Numbered from the stretch's first letter, positions 1 through 9,585 are shown. The stretch is DNA of 64,000 nucleotides from Lachnospiraceae bacterium (GCA_015258065.1 JABZIZ010000010.1:1-64000), one strand, 5' to 3'. Notes: generated from the sequence alone by a model not told the origin. A program made the numbers and translations.

Positions 1-348
1 ATTAGCTACCGTATGGGAGCCATGATTCTTGCAGAGGTTGGTGATTTCTCCAGATTCAGTAATGCCGATCAGATACTTGCATTTGCAGGATTGTCACCCT
101 CCACCTATCAGTCAGGACAACTTGACTCTAGCTATTCCCACATGGAAAAACGTGGATCTCGTTATCTACGGTATGCTTTGTTCAATGCCACAAAATACGT
201 CTGCCACTGGGATGAGAACTTCGGCGCTTACCTCTCTAAAAAGATAAGTGAAGGCAAGCACTACAATGTTGCTGTCGGTCATGCAGCGAAAAAGCTGATA
301 CGTACCATCTATCGAATGGAACTTACAGGCGAAGCCTACCGAAAATAA
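1..348 (+). mobile_element. IS110-family transposase, C-terminal part (cut by window edge)
   Basis: The reading frame is open to the first base and ends at TAA 346-348, so only the last ~115 residues are visible. They carry the C-terminal hallmarks of IS110/IS1111 transposases (transposase_20 domain): AEVGD near the start, the AFAGLSP stretch, the QSG loop, KRGSRYLR and a closing helix with AAKKLIR. This half holds the catalytic serine region in the family; the DEDD RuvC-like half would lie outside the window. Whether the element is intact cannot be judged. It sits directly upstream of the accessory Sec operon and could have separated it from an adhesin gene further left. Confidence 0.88.
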
Positions 349-517
349 AGATTCTTTAACTTACATCCTTTTCTTAAAGCACCTGTTCAGATGCTCTGTT
401 TGTCATGCAGTTTTCAAGGTACTGATTGAGGCCTAAGCCTGCCTCCGGGCTATTTAAAACATCTAACTGATGTTTTATTCAAAAAACTGATTTCCCTGTT
501 GACTTTTAATAGTTAGT
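349..517 (+). other. Non-coding flank of the IS110 element
   Basis: No convincing gene lies here. The stretch has small foldable pieces: AGCA...TGCT around 377-396, AGCC...GGCT around 436-451, and an 8-bp stem with a 5-nt loop at 456-476 (AAAACATC/GATGTTTT) followed by a T-rich run, which could end transposase transcription. A -35-like TTGACT lies at 499-504, but no well-spaced -10 follows. In IS1111-type relatives the guide (bridge/seek) RNA is encoded between the transposase gene and the right end, so this is where such an RNA would be. That is inference; the right end of the element was not identified. Confidence 0.4.
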
Positions 518-537
518 CTTTCTTCTATAGAAGAAAG
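518..537. repeat. 20-bp perfect palindrome upstream of secY2
   Basis: CTTTCTTC-TATA-GAAGAAAG reads identically on both strands. It lies 23 bp before the secY2 start and its right arm runs into the purine-rich AAAGGGG that is the only ribosome-binding-like site nearby. It could be a repressor operator for the accessory Sec operon, an RNA hairpin that hides the binding site, or an IS-end remnant. Confidence 0.55.
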
Positions 538-560
538 GGGTTTAATCCGATAATTGATAT

Positions 561-1787
561 ATGAAAGAAAAGAATCTGCGGCAAAGACTAACAACTACAT
601 TATTCCTGTCGATGATCTATCTCTTTGGGAAAAGCCTGATTCTGCCATGGGTTGCCAGACCGAAAACACCGGAAGCCATTTCCGGTTTGCGAGAGTTTAT
701 TGCAAGTACCATGGGGGATGAGGCGCAAACGGTCAATCTCTTCTCTTTGGGGATCATGCCTTATATGACGGCATCGATCCTTTTCATGCTGTTTAGGAGC
801 ATCTTTCGGCAGAATGCCAGAGTCATATCGCAGACCAAGGTCGACAAATCGATGGCGGTGGCGGCACTGGTGATTGCAGTGATTCAAGCAGTGATTCGAG
901 TGATGGATTTAAAGTTGAATGTGCCGAAGGCCTATTATTTGCAGATGCAGATCCTCACTGGAGTGGTATTTGTGGTTGGTGCAGCCATTGTCATTATGAT
1001 TTCGGAGATTAACAAAAAAAATGGGGTGGGCTATTTTTCTGTCTTTATTTTGATCAATATTCTAAGTGCAATGGTCATCAATGTGCTGTATTCCGAGAAG
1101 AGTATAGATGCAATCGTAAAACTGGGAATCCCCAGGACTGCTTTTCTTGGTGCGTTGTTGGGATTTTACTTTATCGTCATTGTCGTCACGATTATTTTTG
1201 AGAGCAGCGAAGTCCGGATTCCCATCCAGCATGTCATGCTGAATAATACTTTTTCCGATGAGGAATACCTGGCGATTAAGCTGAATCCTGCTGGAACCAT
1301 GCCGATTATGTATACCATGACCTTCTTCTTTCTACCTTATTATTTGCTAAAGTTCCTCTTGAAGTTTTTTCCGGATCACAAATGGATGTTGATTATTTAT
1401 GCCAATTTAAATTTAAATTCTATATGGGGAATTCTGCTGTATTTAATTTTGACTGCCGTCCTGAATTATTTTTTGGCGCAGATTATGATCTCGCCCGAGG
1501 AGATTGCGGAGAACATGAAGAAATCCGGAGACTATATTCCGGAAATGAAGCCGGGCAAAGAGACGAAGAAGCTGTTGGACCATGTCGTATTCAAAACTTC
1601 TATGATCAGCTCGCTGTCTTTTGCGATTCTTTCGGGGATACCGCTGTTGGTGCAATATGCACTGAAGGTGCAGTCGCCACTCTTCATGATGCCGCTCAAT
1701 TTCATGATTTTGATTTCGATTGAGCTGACTCTGATTGAGGAAATAAAGACCAGGTTCATCACAGAACAATATAAGGACTTTCTATAA
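561..1787 (+). CDS. secY2: Accessory Sec translocon channel SecY2
   Basis: 408 residues, a polytopic membrane protein with about ten hydrophobic helices, the size of SecY2 (shorter than housekeeping SecY). The N-terminus RQRLTTTLFLSMIYLFGKSL and the following short periplasmic segment match the SecY fold. SecY2 forms the channel that exports glycosylated serine-rich-repeat adhesins with SecA2 and the Asp proteins. The assignment rests strongly on context: it is followed by asp1, asp2, asp3-secA2, gtfA and gtfB in the streptococcal order. The stop overlaps the asp1 start (TAATG). The ribosome-binding site is poor: AAAGGGG at 534-540 is about 20 nt from the ATG, so the operon's first gene may be weakly translated or controlled by the palindrome at 518-537. 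Confidence 0.9.
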   Translation: MKEKNLRQRLTTTLFLSMIYLFGKSLILPWVARPKTPEAISGLREFIASTMGDEAQTVNLFSLGIMPYMTASILFMLFRSIFRQNARVISQTKVDKSMAVAALVIAVIQAVIRVMDLKLNVPKAYYLQMQILTGVVFVVGAAIVIMISEINKKNGVGYFSVFILINILSAMVINVLYSEKSIDAIVKLGIPRTAFLGALLGFYFIVIVVTIIFESSEVRIPIQHVMLNNTFSDEEYLAIKLNPAGTMPIMYTMTFFFLPYYLLKFLLKFFPDHKWMLIIYANLNLNSIWGILLYLILTAVLNYFLAQIMISPEEIAENMKKSGDYIPEMKPGKETKKLLDHVVFKTSMISSLSFAILSGIPLLVQYALKVQSPLFMMPLNFMILISIELTLIEEIKTRFITEQYKDFL

Positions 1788-3340
1788 TGTATCGATTTAT
1801 TCCGTCATGGTATTCAAATGTATTCAAATGGCATGCCAATGAGACGCCCGGCAGAGAAAAAAGAGACGGGTATGAGTTCGACGATACCGTCAACCAGGTT
1901 CGAATGTTCCTGTCTGCGGGGGAAGATGTCGAAATCATGGTTTTGGCGTATATGCCGAGAATGCGGAGTTTTCTACACCGGCAGGGGTTAAGTGGCGTGC
2001 GGGTATTCTCTGTTTTTGACAAAATTCAGGGGATTGAAGAGAGTCGCTGCGGGCTTCTCAGCTATCTGGATTTGGAATGGCCGGATGATGTGGAATTTGT
2101 ATTCTCGCCCTTTGTGATCAGCGCCTTTTCCAAAAATCGTTATTTTGCACGGGTCGAACTTTCTCAGGAAGGGACTCTTCTTTGGATTGATTTTCTGGGA
2201 GAGGATGGCAAAACGGCGCAGAGAAAGATCTTTGATGACAGGGGCTTCCTCTCCTCGACTCTGTTTTTTGAAGAAGAGAGGGTTGTTCGTCAGGATTTTT
2301 TTGACATGGCGGGAAGGCTGGTTCTTAGAAACCGGATTGCGGAGGGAAAGCTGGAGCGGTTTTCCAACGGTACGGTGAAGCGTGCGTATGCATCGGAGGA
2401 AGAGATGATTTCCAAAGTATTGGGAAAACATCTGACCTCTTCTGCGAAAGAAGACACGATTATCATTGCTTCCAAGGAGCAGCACAATGCCATCGCCATT
2501 CAGGCGGCAAAGGGCAGGAGTGTTGTTCTGTCCTATTTTGAGGATCGGTTTGATCTGAGCAAGGCGGAAGAACTGCAGCGGGACACCTCTTTTGCCAAAC
2601 TGATTGTGACGGATACGGAGCATACCGCCAGGCAGATTCGGGAGATTGTGGGCGGGAAAACGCCGATTTACGATATTTCTCCCTTTGATACCAGGCTTTC
2701 TCTGGGAAAGAGCCAACGAATCAGGGAACTTAAGGTATTTATGCCGATCGATTTTCTGGAGGAACCGTTTCGAGGGTATGCGCTTACGCAAATCTTTGCG
2801 TTTATGCAGAAGAATCCGGATGTACGGCTCTTAGTGGGAACGACAGATCCGACCAAGAGGAATATTCGCAGTTTGATTGACGGTCTTCGCGGTGCACTGG
2901 AAAAAAATCAGGTGGAGGGAATCTTCGTAGAGGATGAGGAGGAAGAAAAAGAGCCGGGTGAAAACGAGTTAGAGGAAGAGGAGGTCAAGCCTAGAATCTT
3001 TATCAAGACCTACCTGTCCGAGACGGATCTGATTCGCATCCTCTATGATACCAGACTGATCTTAGACGTCTCCGACCAGCCCGATCTGTATTTGCAGATC
3101 GCAGGAATCAGCGCAGGCATTCCGCAGATCAATTACCGGTTTACGAGGTATGTGGAGCACTTGAAGGACGGTTTTATTATTCAGAACATTCATCATGTCA
3201 CCGAAGGACTGGAATATTACCTGACGGGGCTGGCGAACTGGAATGAGGCTCTGGTGTACTGTATCCAGGAGATCATCAAGTATACCGGCGGAAATCTCGT
3301 AGCAAAATGGAAGGAACTTGTGGCAGGGAATGAAATTTAA
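1787..3340 (+). CDS. asp1: Accessory Sec system protein Asp1
   Basis: 517 residues starting MYRFIPSWY, the conserved opening of Asp1 (MxxFIPSWY). Asp1 has a degenerate GT-B fold and joins Asp2 and Asp3 in a complex that modifies and delivers the adhesin to SecA2. No transmembrane segment is evident. A strongly acidic run of Glu/Asp around residues 382-402 forms an insert before the C-terminal Rossmann-like half (KTYLSETDLIRILYDTRL). The start overlaps the secY2 stop by one base and its end overlaps the asp2 start, so translation is probably coupled. Identification is by N-terminal motif, length and gene order. Confidence 0.9.
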   Translation: MYRFIPSWYSNVFKWHANETPGREKRDGYEFDDTVNQVRMFLSAGEDVEIMVLAYMPRMRSFLHRQGLSGVRVFSVFDKIQGIEESRCGLLSYLDLEWPDDVEFVFSPFVISAFSKNRYFARVELSQEGTLLWIDFLGEDGKTAQRKIFDDRGFLSSTLFFEEERVVRQDFFDMAGRLVLRNRIAEGKLERFSNGTVKRAYASEEEMISKVLGKHLTSSAKEDTIIIASKEQHNAIAIQAAKGRSVVLSYFEDRFDLSKAEELQRDTSFAKLIVTDTEHTARQIREIVGGKTPIYDISPFDTRLSLGKSQRIRELKVFMPIDFLEEPFRGYALTQIFAFMQKNPDVRLLVGTTDPTKRNIRSLIDGLRGALEKNQVEGIFVEDEEEEKEPGENELEEEEVKPRIFIKTYLSETDLIRILYDTRLILDVSDQPDLYLQIAGISAGIPQINYRFTRYVEHLKDGFIIQNIHHVTEGLEYYLTGLANWNEALVYCIQEIIKYTGGNLVAKWKELVAGNEI

Positions 3341-4829
3341 TTTTCTTTTCTTAACAGAGAAAGATCCGCAGGCGTCCTATGAAATTCCAAAGGGAATGAC
3401 GGTAACGACGGATCTGTATGACCCTCTTTTCACCAAAAAGACCCTGCCGGATCTGACGTTGATTGACAGGGAGCTTGCTTCTGAGGAGATTTCCCATCTG
3501 GAGAGTCTCTGCACGGCTTATACGGTTGTTTATACCTCCGCCTCCTTTGAAACGCAGGAGATGAAGCCGTTTTTGAAAATGAAGCTGGGCATTCGGATCT
3601 CGGAAGCCAACATTCAAGGGCTGATCGACAACGCCGTTCTTTCCTTTGGGAGAAAATCCGTCTTCGGAAAACACCCGGTGAACAGTATGCATGTTGCGGA
3701 AACATTTGCAGGAAGTATTTCCTTTGAAGGAAACAGTTTTTTGCAGTTATCCGGCGAGTTCGGGGATGATTTTACGGAAGTGATGAACTGGAGGTATAAC
3801 CTTCCGTTGGAGGTGGAAACGCCGCTGGAGCTTTGGCCGGAATATACCGTTTATGGAGAGATGGAAATCATCCTGGTGGTACGAAGGATGATTCAGGGTA
3901 CTGCGGACGGTTATACGGAAAAAATGATTTATACCCAAAAGGATCTGGAAAGGCCGGTGGTGATTTCCGCATCCGGCAACCCGGAATTCCTGGCGCTAAG
4001 CATTGCGGCAAGAGGGAACGGCACGCTGCGCATCGGCTCGATTCACTACCGCAATGTCGCAAAAGGCATCGGCCTTTTTATGGCGGGAGGTAGAAGATTT
4101 GCGGATGCCGACAGAGAGGAATTCTTCTATTACTTTAATCCGATGGATTTGAAACCTCCTTTGAATGTTTATTTTTCCGGATACCGAACCGCTGAAGGGT
4201 TTGAAGCTTATCCCCTTATGAAGTCGCTGGGTGCCCCCTTTATGTTGTTCTCCGACCCCAGACTGGAAGGAGGGGCCTTCTATTTGGGAAGTGAAGAGTA
4301 CGAGGAGGAGATCGCTTCTTTGATCATGGATGCCGCAGCATATCTGGGCTTCACGAAGGATGAAATTATTCTTTCGGGCATTTCCATGGGAACGTATGGA
4401 GCGACTTATTACAGTACAAAGGTTCTGCCTCATGCGGTGATTATCGCAAAACCGTTGATGAGCGCAGGAAATATTGCGAATAATTTACGAAGCATTCGAC
4501 CGAACGATTTTGAGACTTCTCTCGATCTTTTGCTAAAAAACGAACAGGATCAGACGCCGGAGGCGATTGAGAGGATGAATCGGGTGATGTGGGACGCCCT
4601 GGATGCGGCGGATTTCTCCCATACGGAATTTGCGATCTCCTACATGATCCATGACGATTATGATAGAACAGCCTATGCCGACCTTCTGGACAGCTTAGGA
4701 AAAAGGAACATCAGTATCTATGGGAAGGGCGTGATCGGCAGACATAATGACAATACCGATGCGGTAGTCCATTGGTTTGAAAGCGCCTACAAAAAAATAC
4801 TGAGGGACGATTTCGGCAGGGAGCGGTAA
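3330..4829 (+). CDS. asp2: Accessory Sec system protein Asp2 (alpha/beta-hydrolase-type acetyltransferase)
   Basis: 499 residues from ATG 3330 (MKFNFLFLTEKDPQ). An in-frame GTG or ATG a few codons earlier lies inside asp1 and is less likely. Asp2 proteins O-acetylate GlcNAc on the adhesin and help deliver it to the membrane. The nucleophile elbow is visible as GISMGTYG with Ser352, close to the position of the catalytic serine in the streptococcal protein. The N-terminal half is beta-rich, the C-terminal half is the hydrolase-like domain ending in HNDNTDAVVHWF, which supplies a plausible catalytic histidine. The gene overlaps asp1 by 11 bp and is followed 2 bp later by asp3-secA2. Confidence 0.9.
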   Translation: MKFNFLFLTEKDPQASYEIPKGMTVTTDLYDPLFTKKTLPDLTLIDRELASEEISHLESLCTAYTVVYTSASFETQEMKPFLKMKLGIRISEANIQGLIDNAVLSFGRKSVFGKHPVNSMHVAETFAGSISFEGNSFLQLSGEFGDDFTEVMNWRYNLPLEVETPLELWPEYTVYGEMEIILVVRRMIQGTADGYTEKMIYTQKDLERPVVISASGNPEFLALSIAARGNGTLRIGSIHYRNVAKGIGLFMAGGRRFADADREEFFYYFNPMDLKPPLNVYFSGYRTAEGFEAYPLMKSLGAPFMLFSDPRLEGGAFYLGSEEYEEEIASLIMDAAAYLGFTKDEIILSGISMGTYGATYYSTKVLPHAVIIAKPLMSAGNIANNLRSIRPNDFETSLDLLLKNEQDQTPEAIERMNRVMWDALDAADFSHTEFAISYMIHDDYDRTAYADLLDSLGKRNISIYGKGVIGRHNDNTDAVVHWFESAYKKILRDDFGRER

Positions 4830-4831
4830 AG

Positions 4832-7800
4832 ATGACTAGACCGGAACTTAGGTATTTGATCTTCTGGGAAAAGATCATGAAAAATGTCTTTCTCTACGGA
4901 AGCAAGGTGGAATTTCTAAAGGAGCATGTGGTGCGCTTCGAGAATCCGCTTATGGCTTCCGGTGTCAGCATTGTGCGCTGGAATAGTCTGGTAGATTATC
5001 AGGGAGAAAGGGCGGAGCCCGGGCTTCCGCTGTTAGAGGAAGAAAAAAAGTACCATCTAAAACCCTTCTACCGGGAAGAACCAGGAGGAAGCATTCTGCT
5101 TCGCGTGACCTATTTTAACCGCTTCGGAGATGTGATTTCCTTTGAAATGATCGGAGGGGATGAGGATGTCTTTTCCTGCCCGAAGGGAACGCACCGCTAT
5201 ACGGTAGAACTGGTGAATGGGGGCAATACCTGTCTCACCTTCCATCATTTGGAAATCTATGAGGCGGATCCGGTGGAGAAGGATGAGGCGAAACCGGCGG
5301 AGAATGTGGAGGAGCCTCTATATCCGCGGGAAAATATGCTTCTTCACAAAGAGGAAGAGGACGCGACGCTTCGCATTCTGGTGAAGGGGCCGGAGGGCAG
5401 GATGCAAAGAATCCCTGCCATTTGTGATCTGCCGGATTATAAAAATCTGATGGTGGCCCCCAATGAAGTGATGCTGCCACAGCCTTTTTTCTCGGATGCC
5501 TGGTTGCGTTCGCTTCCGGTAGATTCTTACGGGAGCGTGGAGTTTATCCCATTCGATGAGAGAAGTAAGAAATATACGGACCGGTTGGAAGGATTTTTCC
5601 TGAAGAAAGAAAAGGATGCGCATGCGGAGGGCGTTAGCCGTAAGGAGACGGTCAAAAAAGCGCAGGTTAAACGGAGGGCGAACGGAGAAACTAAAAAGCT
5701 CTATAAGGTATTAAAACGAGTGAATGCACTGGCGGGAGAGATGCGGGCACTGAGCGATGAGGCCCTCTCTGCGCAGACACAGAAATTGAAAGCGTTATAC
5801 AAGGCGGGGCGCTCGTTAGACGAGCTTCTTCCGGAAGCCTATGCATCCATCAGAGAGGCGGCAGGCAGGGTCCTTGGGATGTACCCCTATGATGTGCAGG
5901 TGTTGGGAGCCATCGCTCTTCACCAGGGAAATATTGCGGAAATGGTAACCGGAGAAGGCAAGACGCTGGTGGCCTGTATGCCGCTTTATCTAAATGCACT
6001 GACAGAGAAAAGCAATATCCTGGTCACCGTAAACGAATATCTGGCTTACCGAGACGGCAAGCAGATGACGCCCCTCTATCAGTTCATGCAAATGACGCTG
6101 GGAATCGGAGTGCCGGAGAACCCGTCAGAAACCATTAAGATCAGTAAAAAACATGCGATCTACGCATCGGATATTGTCTATACCACCAATGGCGCACTGG
6201 GATTTGATTATCTCATTGATAATCTGGCGGTATCCAAAAAGGATAAATTTTTAAGGGATTTTTACTACTGTATTATTGATGAAGCGGATTCTGTGCTGTT
6301 AGACTCTGCGCAGACACCGCTTGTCATTTCCGGAGCGCCGAGGGTGCAGTCCAACCTGCATCAGGTCACCGATTATTTTGTCAGTACTCTGCAGCAGAAA
6401 AAGGACTATGAGGTGGAGGATAAAAATGTCTGGTTGACCGGGAGGGGGATTGAAAAGGCAGAGAGATTCTTTGCGACGGATCATCTGTTCAGCAGGGAGA
6501 ATTACGATCTGATTCGCAATATTGTGCTGGCTCTGAAGGCACATGCGGTTTATGAAAAAGACAAAGATTATGTGGTGGACGACGGAGAGATCAAGCTACT
6601 GGACGTGCAGACGGGAAGGGTGCTCAATGGAACCAAGTTAAGGGGCGGGCAGCACCAGGCGCTGGAAGCCAAGGAAAACGTCAAGATCACCATGGAAAGT
6701 CGCGCCATGGCATCCATCACCTATCAGGATTTCTTTAATAAGTTTCCGAAAAAGGCAGGAATGACGGGGACGGGCATTTATGATATAGCAGAGTTTAAAG
6801 AGATTTACGGGGTCGGCGTCGTCCCGATTCCGACCAGAAACGAGATCAAGCGCATTGATTACCCGGATCGGATTTTTGGCAATGTAGAGGAGCAGCTTTA
6901 TGCCGCTCTGGATGAGGTCATGGAAATTCATGCGACCGGACAGCCGGTGCTTCTGATCTCCGAATCCATTGCCATGACCGACATTATCTCAGAACTTCTT
7001 TTACAGGCACAGGTCCCTCATAACGTCCTTAATGCCTACAATATTGCAAAAGAGGCACAGGTGATCGCAGAGGCGGGAGAAAAAAATGCCGTTACCATCG
7101 CCACTTCGATCGCCGGACGCGGCACCGATATCAAATTGGGAGAGGGTGTAAGGGAACTGGGAGGTCTGGCGCTGATCGGCATTGGGCGAATGGCCAATAC
7201 CAGAATCGAAATGCAGGCGAGGGGAAGATCCGGCAGGCAGGGAGATCCCGGTTTTTCGAGGTTCTACGTCTCGCTGGAAGACGATATCGTTTTAGAGCAC
7301 GGGCCGGAGAAGCTGGATAAATATAGAAAAAAAGAAGGAGAGATTACTTCCGGCAAGATGCTGCATGTGATCAACAATGCACAGAAGGTGGCGGAAGAGC
7401 AGGCAAGAGAAGCCAGGAGATCCACCCAGGAATACGGGGAGAGCATCCGGAACCAGAGAGAACTGATTTATCAGATGCGAGACCGGATCATTGAGTCGCC
7501 CAGGATGGATTTGGATTATTTCCGCAAGGTGGAAGAAGAGCTCATCGAAAATTTCCTAAACGAAAACGGCAAAGAGTACAGCAAAAATCTCATCCTGCGC
7601 TTTGCGATGGACAATATTGCTTACCGGCTGGATTTGTATCCGGAGGAGGAAGATTTGACGGATGAAGCCAGTGTCAAATCGTACTTGATGAAGCTTTTTG
7701 AAAGGGCTTATGAGAAGCAAATGAGTTTGCTGGAGGATGAAAAGACGAGGAACCGTTTCTGTGAGCTGATGATGTTAAAAGCCATCGATGAAGCATGGAT

Positions 7801-8008
7801 TGAACAGGTGGACTTTACGCAGCAGCTGCGTGGCATCATCTCCGGGAGGCAGTACGCAAGCAGAAATCCTCTGTTTGAATTTAATAAAGAGTCCTACAAG
7901 GCCTTCCAGAAGATGCAGAAAGAAGTGAAGATCAGGATGATGCGCAATATTCTGCTGGGAGAAATTTCCAGAGGAAAGGATGGAGCACTCAAGGTGCTGG
8001 TGCCGTAA
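4832..8008 (+). CDS. secA2: Fusion protein Asp3-SecA2, accessory Sec motor ATPase
   Basis: One uninterrupted frame of 1058 residues. Residues 1-150 are Asp3-like: IFWEK near the N-terminus, FLYGSKVEF, SGVSIVRWNSLVDYQ, GLPLLEEEKKYHL and a closing beta-rich segment. Residues ~150-285 are a charged linker with a small beta-rich piece (LRILVKGPEG to VEFIPF). From ~289 on it is SecA: Walker A GEGKT 374-378, DEAD-type IIDEAD 481-486, GRGTD, and RGRSGRQGDPG, with a SecA2-type GRMANTRIEMQ instead of the housekeeping sequence and no C-terminal zinc-binding tail. Elsewhere asp3 and secA2 are separate neighbouring genes, so this is a gene fusion. The motor hydrolyses ATP to push adhesin through SecY2. 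The start at 4832 is preferred because the Asp3 family begins with this IFW strand; ATG 4877 is the alternative. Confidence 0.93.
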   Translation: MTRPELRYLIFWEKIMKNVFLYGSKVEFLKEHVVRFENPLMASGVSIVRWNSLVDYQGERAEPGLPLLEEEKKYHLKPFYREEPGGSILLRVTYFNRFGDVISFEMIGGDEDVFSCPKGTHRYTVELVNGGNTCLTFHHLEIYEADPVEKDEAKPAENVEEPLYPRENMLLHKEEEDATLRILVKGPEGRMQRIPAICDLPDYKNLMVAPNEVMLPQPFFSDAWLRSLPVDSYGSVEFIPFDERSKKYTDRLEGFFLKKEKDAHAEGVSRKETVKKAQVKRRANGETKKLYKVLKRVNALAGEMRALSDEALSAQTQKLKALYKAGRSLDELLPEAYASIREAAGRVLGMYPYDVQVLGAIALHQGNIAEMVTGEGKTLVACMPLYLNALTEKSNILVTVNEYLAYRDGKQMTPLYQFMQMTLGIGVPENPSETIKISKKHAIYASDIVYTTNGALGFDYLIDNLAVSKKDKFLRDFYYCIIDEADSVLLDSAQTPLVISGAPRVQSNLHQVTDYFVSTLQQKKDYEVEDKNVWLTGRGIEKAERFFATDHLFSRENYDLIRNIVLALKAHAVYEKDKDYVVDDGEIKLLDVQTGRVLNGTKLRGGQHQALEAKENVKITMESRAMASITYQDFFNKFPKKAGMTGTGIYDIAEFKEIYGVGVVPIPTRNEIKRIDYPDRIFGNVEEQLYAALDEVMEIHATGQPVLLISESIAMTDIISELLLQAQVPHNVLNAYNIAKEAQVIAEAGEKNAVTIATSIAGRGTDIKLGEGVRELGGLALIGIGRMANTRIEMQARGRSGRQGDPGFSRFYVSLEDDIVLEHGPEKLDKYRKKEGEITSGKMLHVINNAQKVAEEQAREARRSTQEYGESIRNQRELIYQMRDRIIESPRMDLDYFRKVEEELIENFLNENGKEYSKNLILRFAMDNIAYRLDLYPEEEDLTDEASVKSYLMKLFERAYEKQMSLLEDEKTRNRFCELMMLKAIDEAWIEQVDFTQQLRGIISGRQYASRNPLFEFNKESYKAFQKMQKEVKIRMMRNILLGEISRGKDGALKVLVP

Positions 8009-9585
8009 TGAGAATATTTAATTTAAACAGAGGGATCGGCTGGGCTTCCAGCGGCGTGGAATACGCACAGATTTATCGGGCAAGACTCCTTCGCATGATT
8101 CATGCGGATGCGAAATTCATTTTCACCGATTTATTTACCTTTGAAAATATCGAGCACCTGACAAAGGCAATCGGTTTTCAGGATGAAGAGGTGATGTGGC
8201 TGTATGGCTTCTTTACGGATTTTTCGGTAGAGCCCTGCTCTTATACGTTTCGAGATCTGGAGAAGACCCTGGAAGAGGGAAGTTACCGCACCGAAGAGCA
8301 TGCGGATTATATCCGGTATGTTTTTCAGGGAAAAGATGCTTATATCAACGCCTATTTTGCAAGAGGATACGACCGCTCCAGAGGAATCACGGACGAGAAC
8401 AGAGCCTCCTTCCCGCATTCCGGAAACGATTTTGTGCAGCGAACGGAACTGGTGATTGCCGGCAATCTGTTGCGAAAGGACTTTTATTCGAGCGGAAAAA
8501 TTTTTTCGGAATACTATGCCAGAAGGGACGACAAGGCAGTGGAGTATCTCCGGAGATTTTTCAACCGGAACGGTTCCGTTGCCTTGGAAGAGATGATTCT
8601 TGGCGAGGAAAAGAGCATCTTCAAAGTGGGAAAAGACCTGGTTTACTCCAAGGAAGAACTCATTGCCAAGCTGATTCGAGAGCTTGCTCTTACCAGAGAG
8701 GATGTCGTGATCATTGACCGTGCAACAGAGATCGGGCAGGCGGTGATCAGGAACCGGAAAGAAGCCTGTGTGGGAACCGTGGTGCATGCGGAACATTATA
8801 ACGAGCCTTCCGAGAAAGAAGATACCATCCTCTGGAATAATTATTATGAATATGAATTTTCCAATGCGGATCAGCTCTCTTTTATCATTACCTCTACGCT
8901 GGCACAGGAAAAGATTCTTCGTAGGCAGATGAAGAAGTACAGGAATCTGGACTGTAATATTGTGACGATTCCGGTCGGAAGTTTGCATGAATTGACCAAA
9001 AGGCGGCAGGGAAACGGGGAGGAGATTCGTTTGATTACCGCGTCCAGACTGGCTTCTGAAAAGCATGTGGATGTCCTGGTGGATGCGGTGGCGCAGGCAC
9101 ACCGGACGTTTCCTCAGATTCGTTTTGATATCTACGGAAAGGGTGCGGAAGAAAACCCGATCCGGGAGCTGATCAAAGACCATCATGCGGAGGAGTACAT
9201 CAGGCTTTGCGGACATCAGGAGCTGCATGAGATCTACCCGGATTATGATGTATACCTCAGTGCATCTACTTCAGAGGGTTTTGGACTGACGCTGATGGAA
9301 GCGGTTGGAGCCGGGCTTGCCATGATCGGTTTCGATGTACATTACGGAAATCAGACCTTTATTGATCCGGAAAAAAACGGTTATCTTTTGCCCTACCATA
9401 CCGAAATGAGCAATCAGAAGATGGCGGAAGCAATCGCAGAGGCCATTTGCAAGATCTGTGATCCTGCAAAGATCGAAGCTTTTTCGAAACGCTCCTATGC
9501 GATCGCAGAAGAATACCTGTCTGAGAATGTCGCAAAGAAATGGGAGGCTCTCTTAAAGAGCCTTTCGCAAGGAGAGAGTGTATGA
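8008..9585 (+). CDS. gtfA: Glycosyltransferase GtfA of the accessory Sec locus
   Basis: 525 residues. The N-terminus (MRIFNLNRGIGWASSGVEYAQ) is the signature of GtfA, the catalytic half of the GtfA-GtfB O-GlcNAc transferase that glycosylates Ser/Thr in serine-rich repeats before export. A beta-meander insert occupies roughly residues 50-200 and the C-terminal half is a GT4 fold with the EX7E motif Glu423/Glu431 (EGFGLTLME). The ATG overlaps the secA2 stop (TAATG), and gtfB starts inside its stop codon, so the pair should be made together. Confidence 0.94.
   Translation: MRIFNLNRGIGWASSGVEYAQIYRARLLRMIHADAKFIFTDLFTFENIEHLTKAIGFQDEEVMWLYGFFTDFSVEPCSYTFRDLEKTLEEGSYRTEEHADYIRYVFQGKDAYINAYFARGYDRSRGITDENRASFPHSGNDFVQRTELVIAGNLLRKDFYSSGKIFSEYYARRDDKAVEYLRRFFNRNGSVALEEMILGEEKSIFKVGKDLVYSKEELIAKLIRELALTREDVVIIDRATEIGQAVIRNRKEACVGTVVHAEHYNEPSEKEDTILWNNYYEYEFSNADQLSFIITSTLAQEKILRRQMKKYRNLDCNIVTIPVGSLHELTKRRQGNGEEIRLITASRLASEKHVDVLVDAVAQAHRTFPQIRFDIYGKGAEENPIRELIKDHHAEEYIRLCGHQELHEIYPDYDVYLSASTSEGFGLTLMEAVGAGLAMIGFDVHYGNQTFIDPEKNGYLLPYHTEMSNQKMAEAIAEAICKICDPAKIEAFSKRSYAIAEEYLSENVAKKWEALLKSLSQGESV

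Noticed and set aside
546..553. TCCGATAA as a sigma-28 -10 for secY2
   Set aside because: No -35 at the right spacing, and the start would fall on the secY2 ATG.
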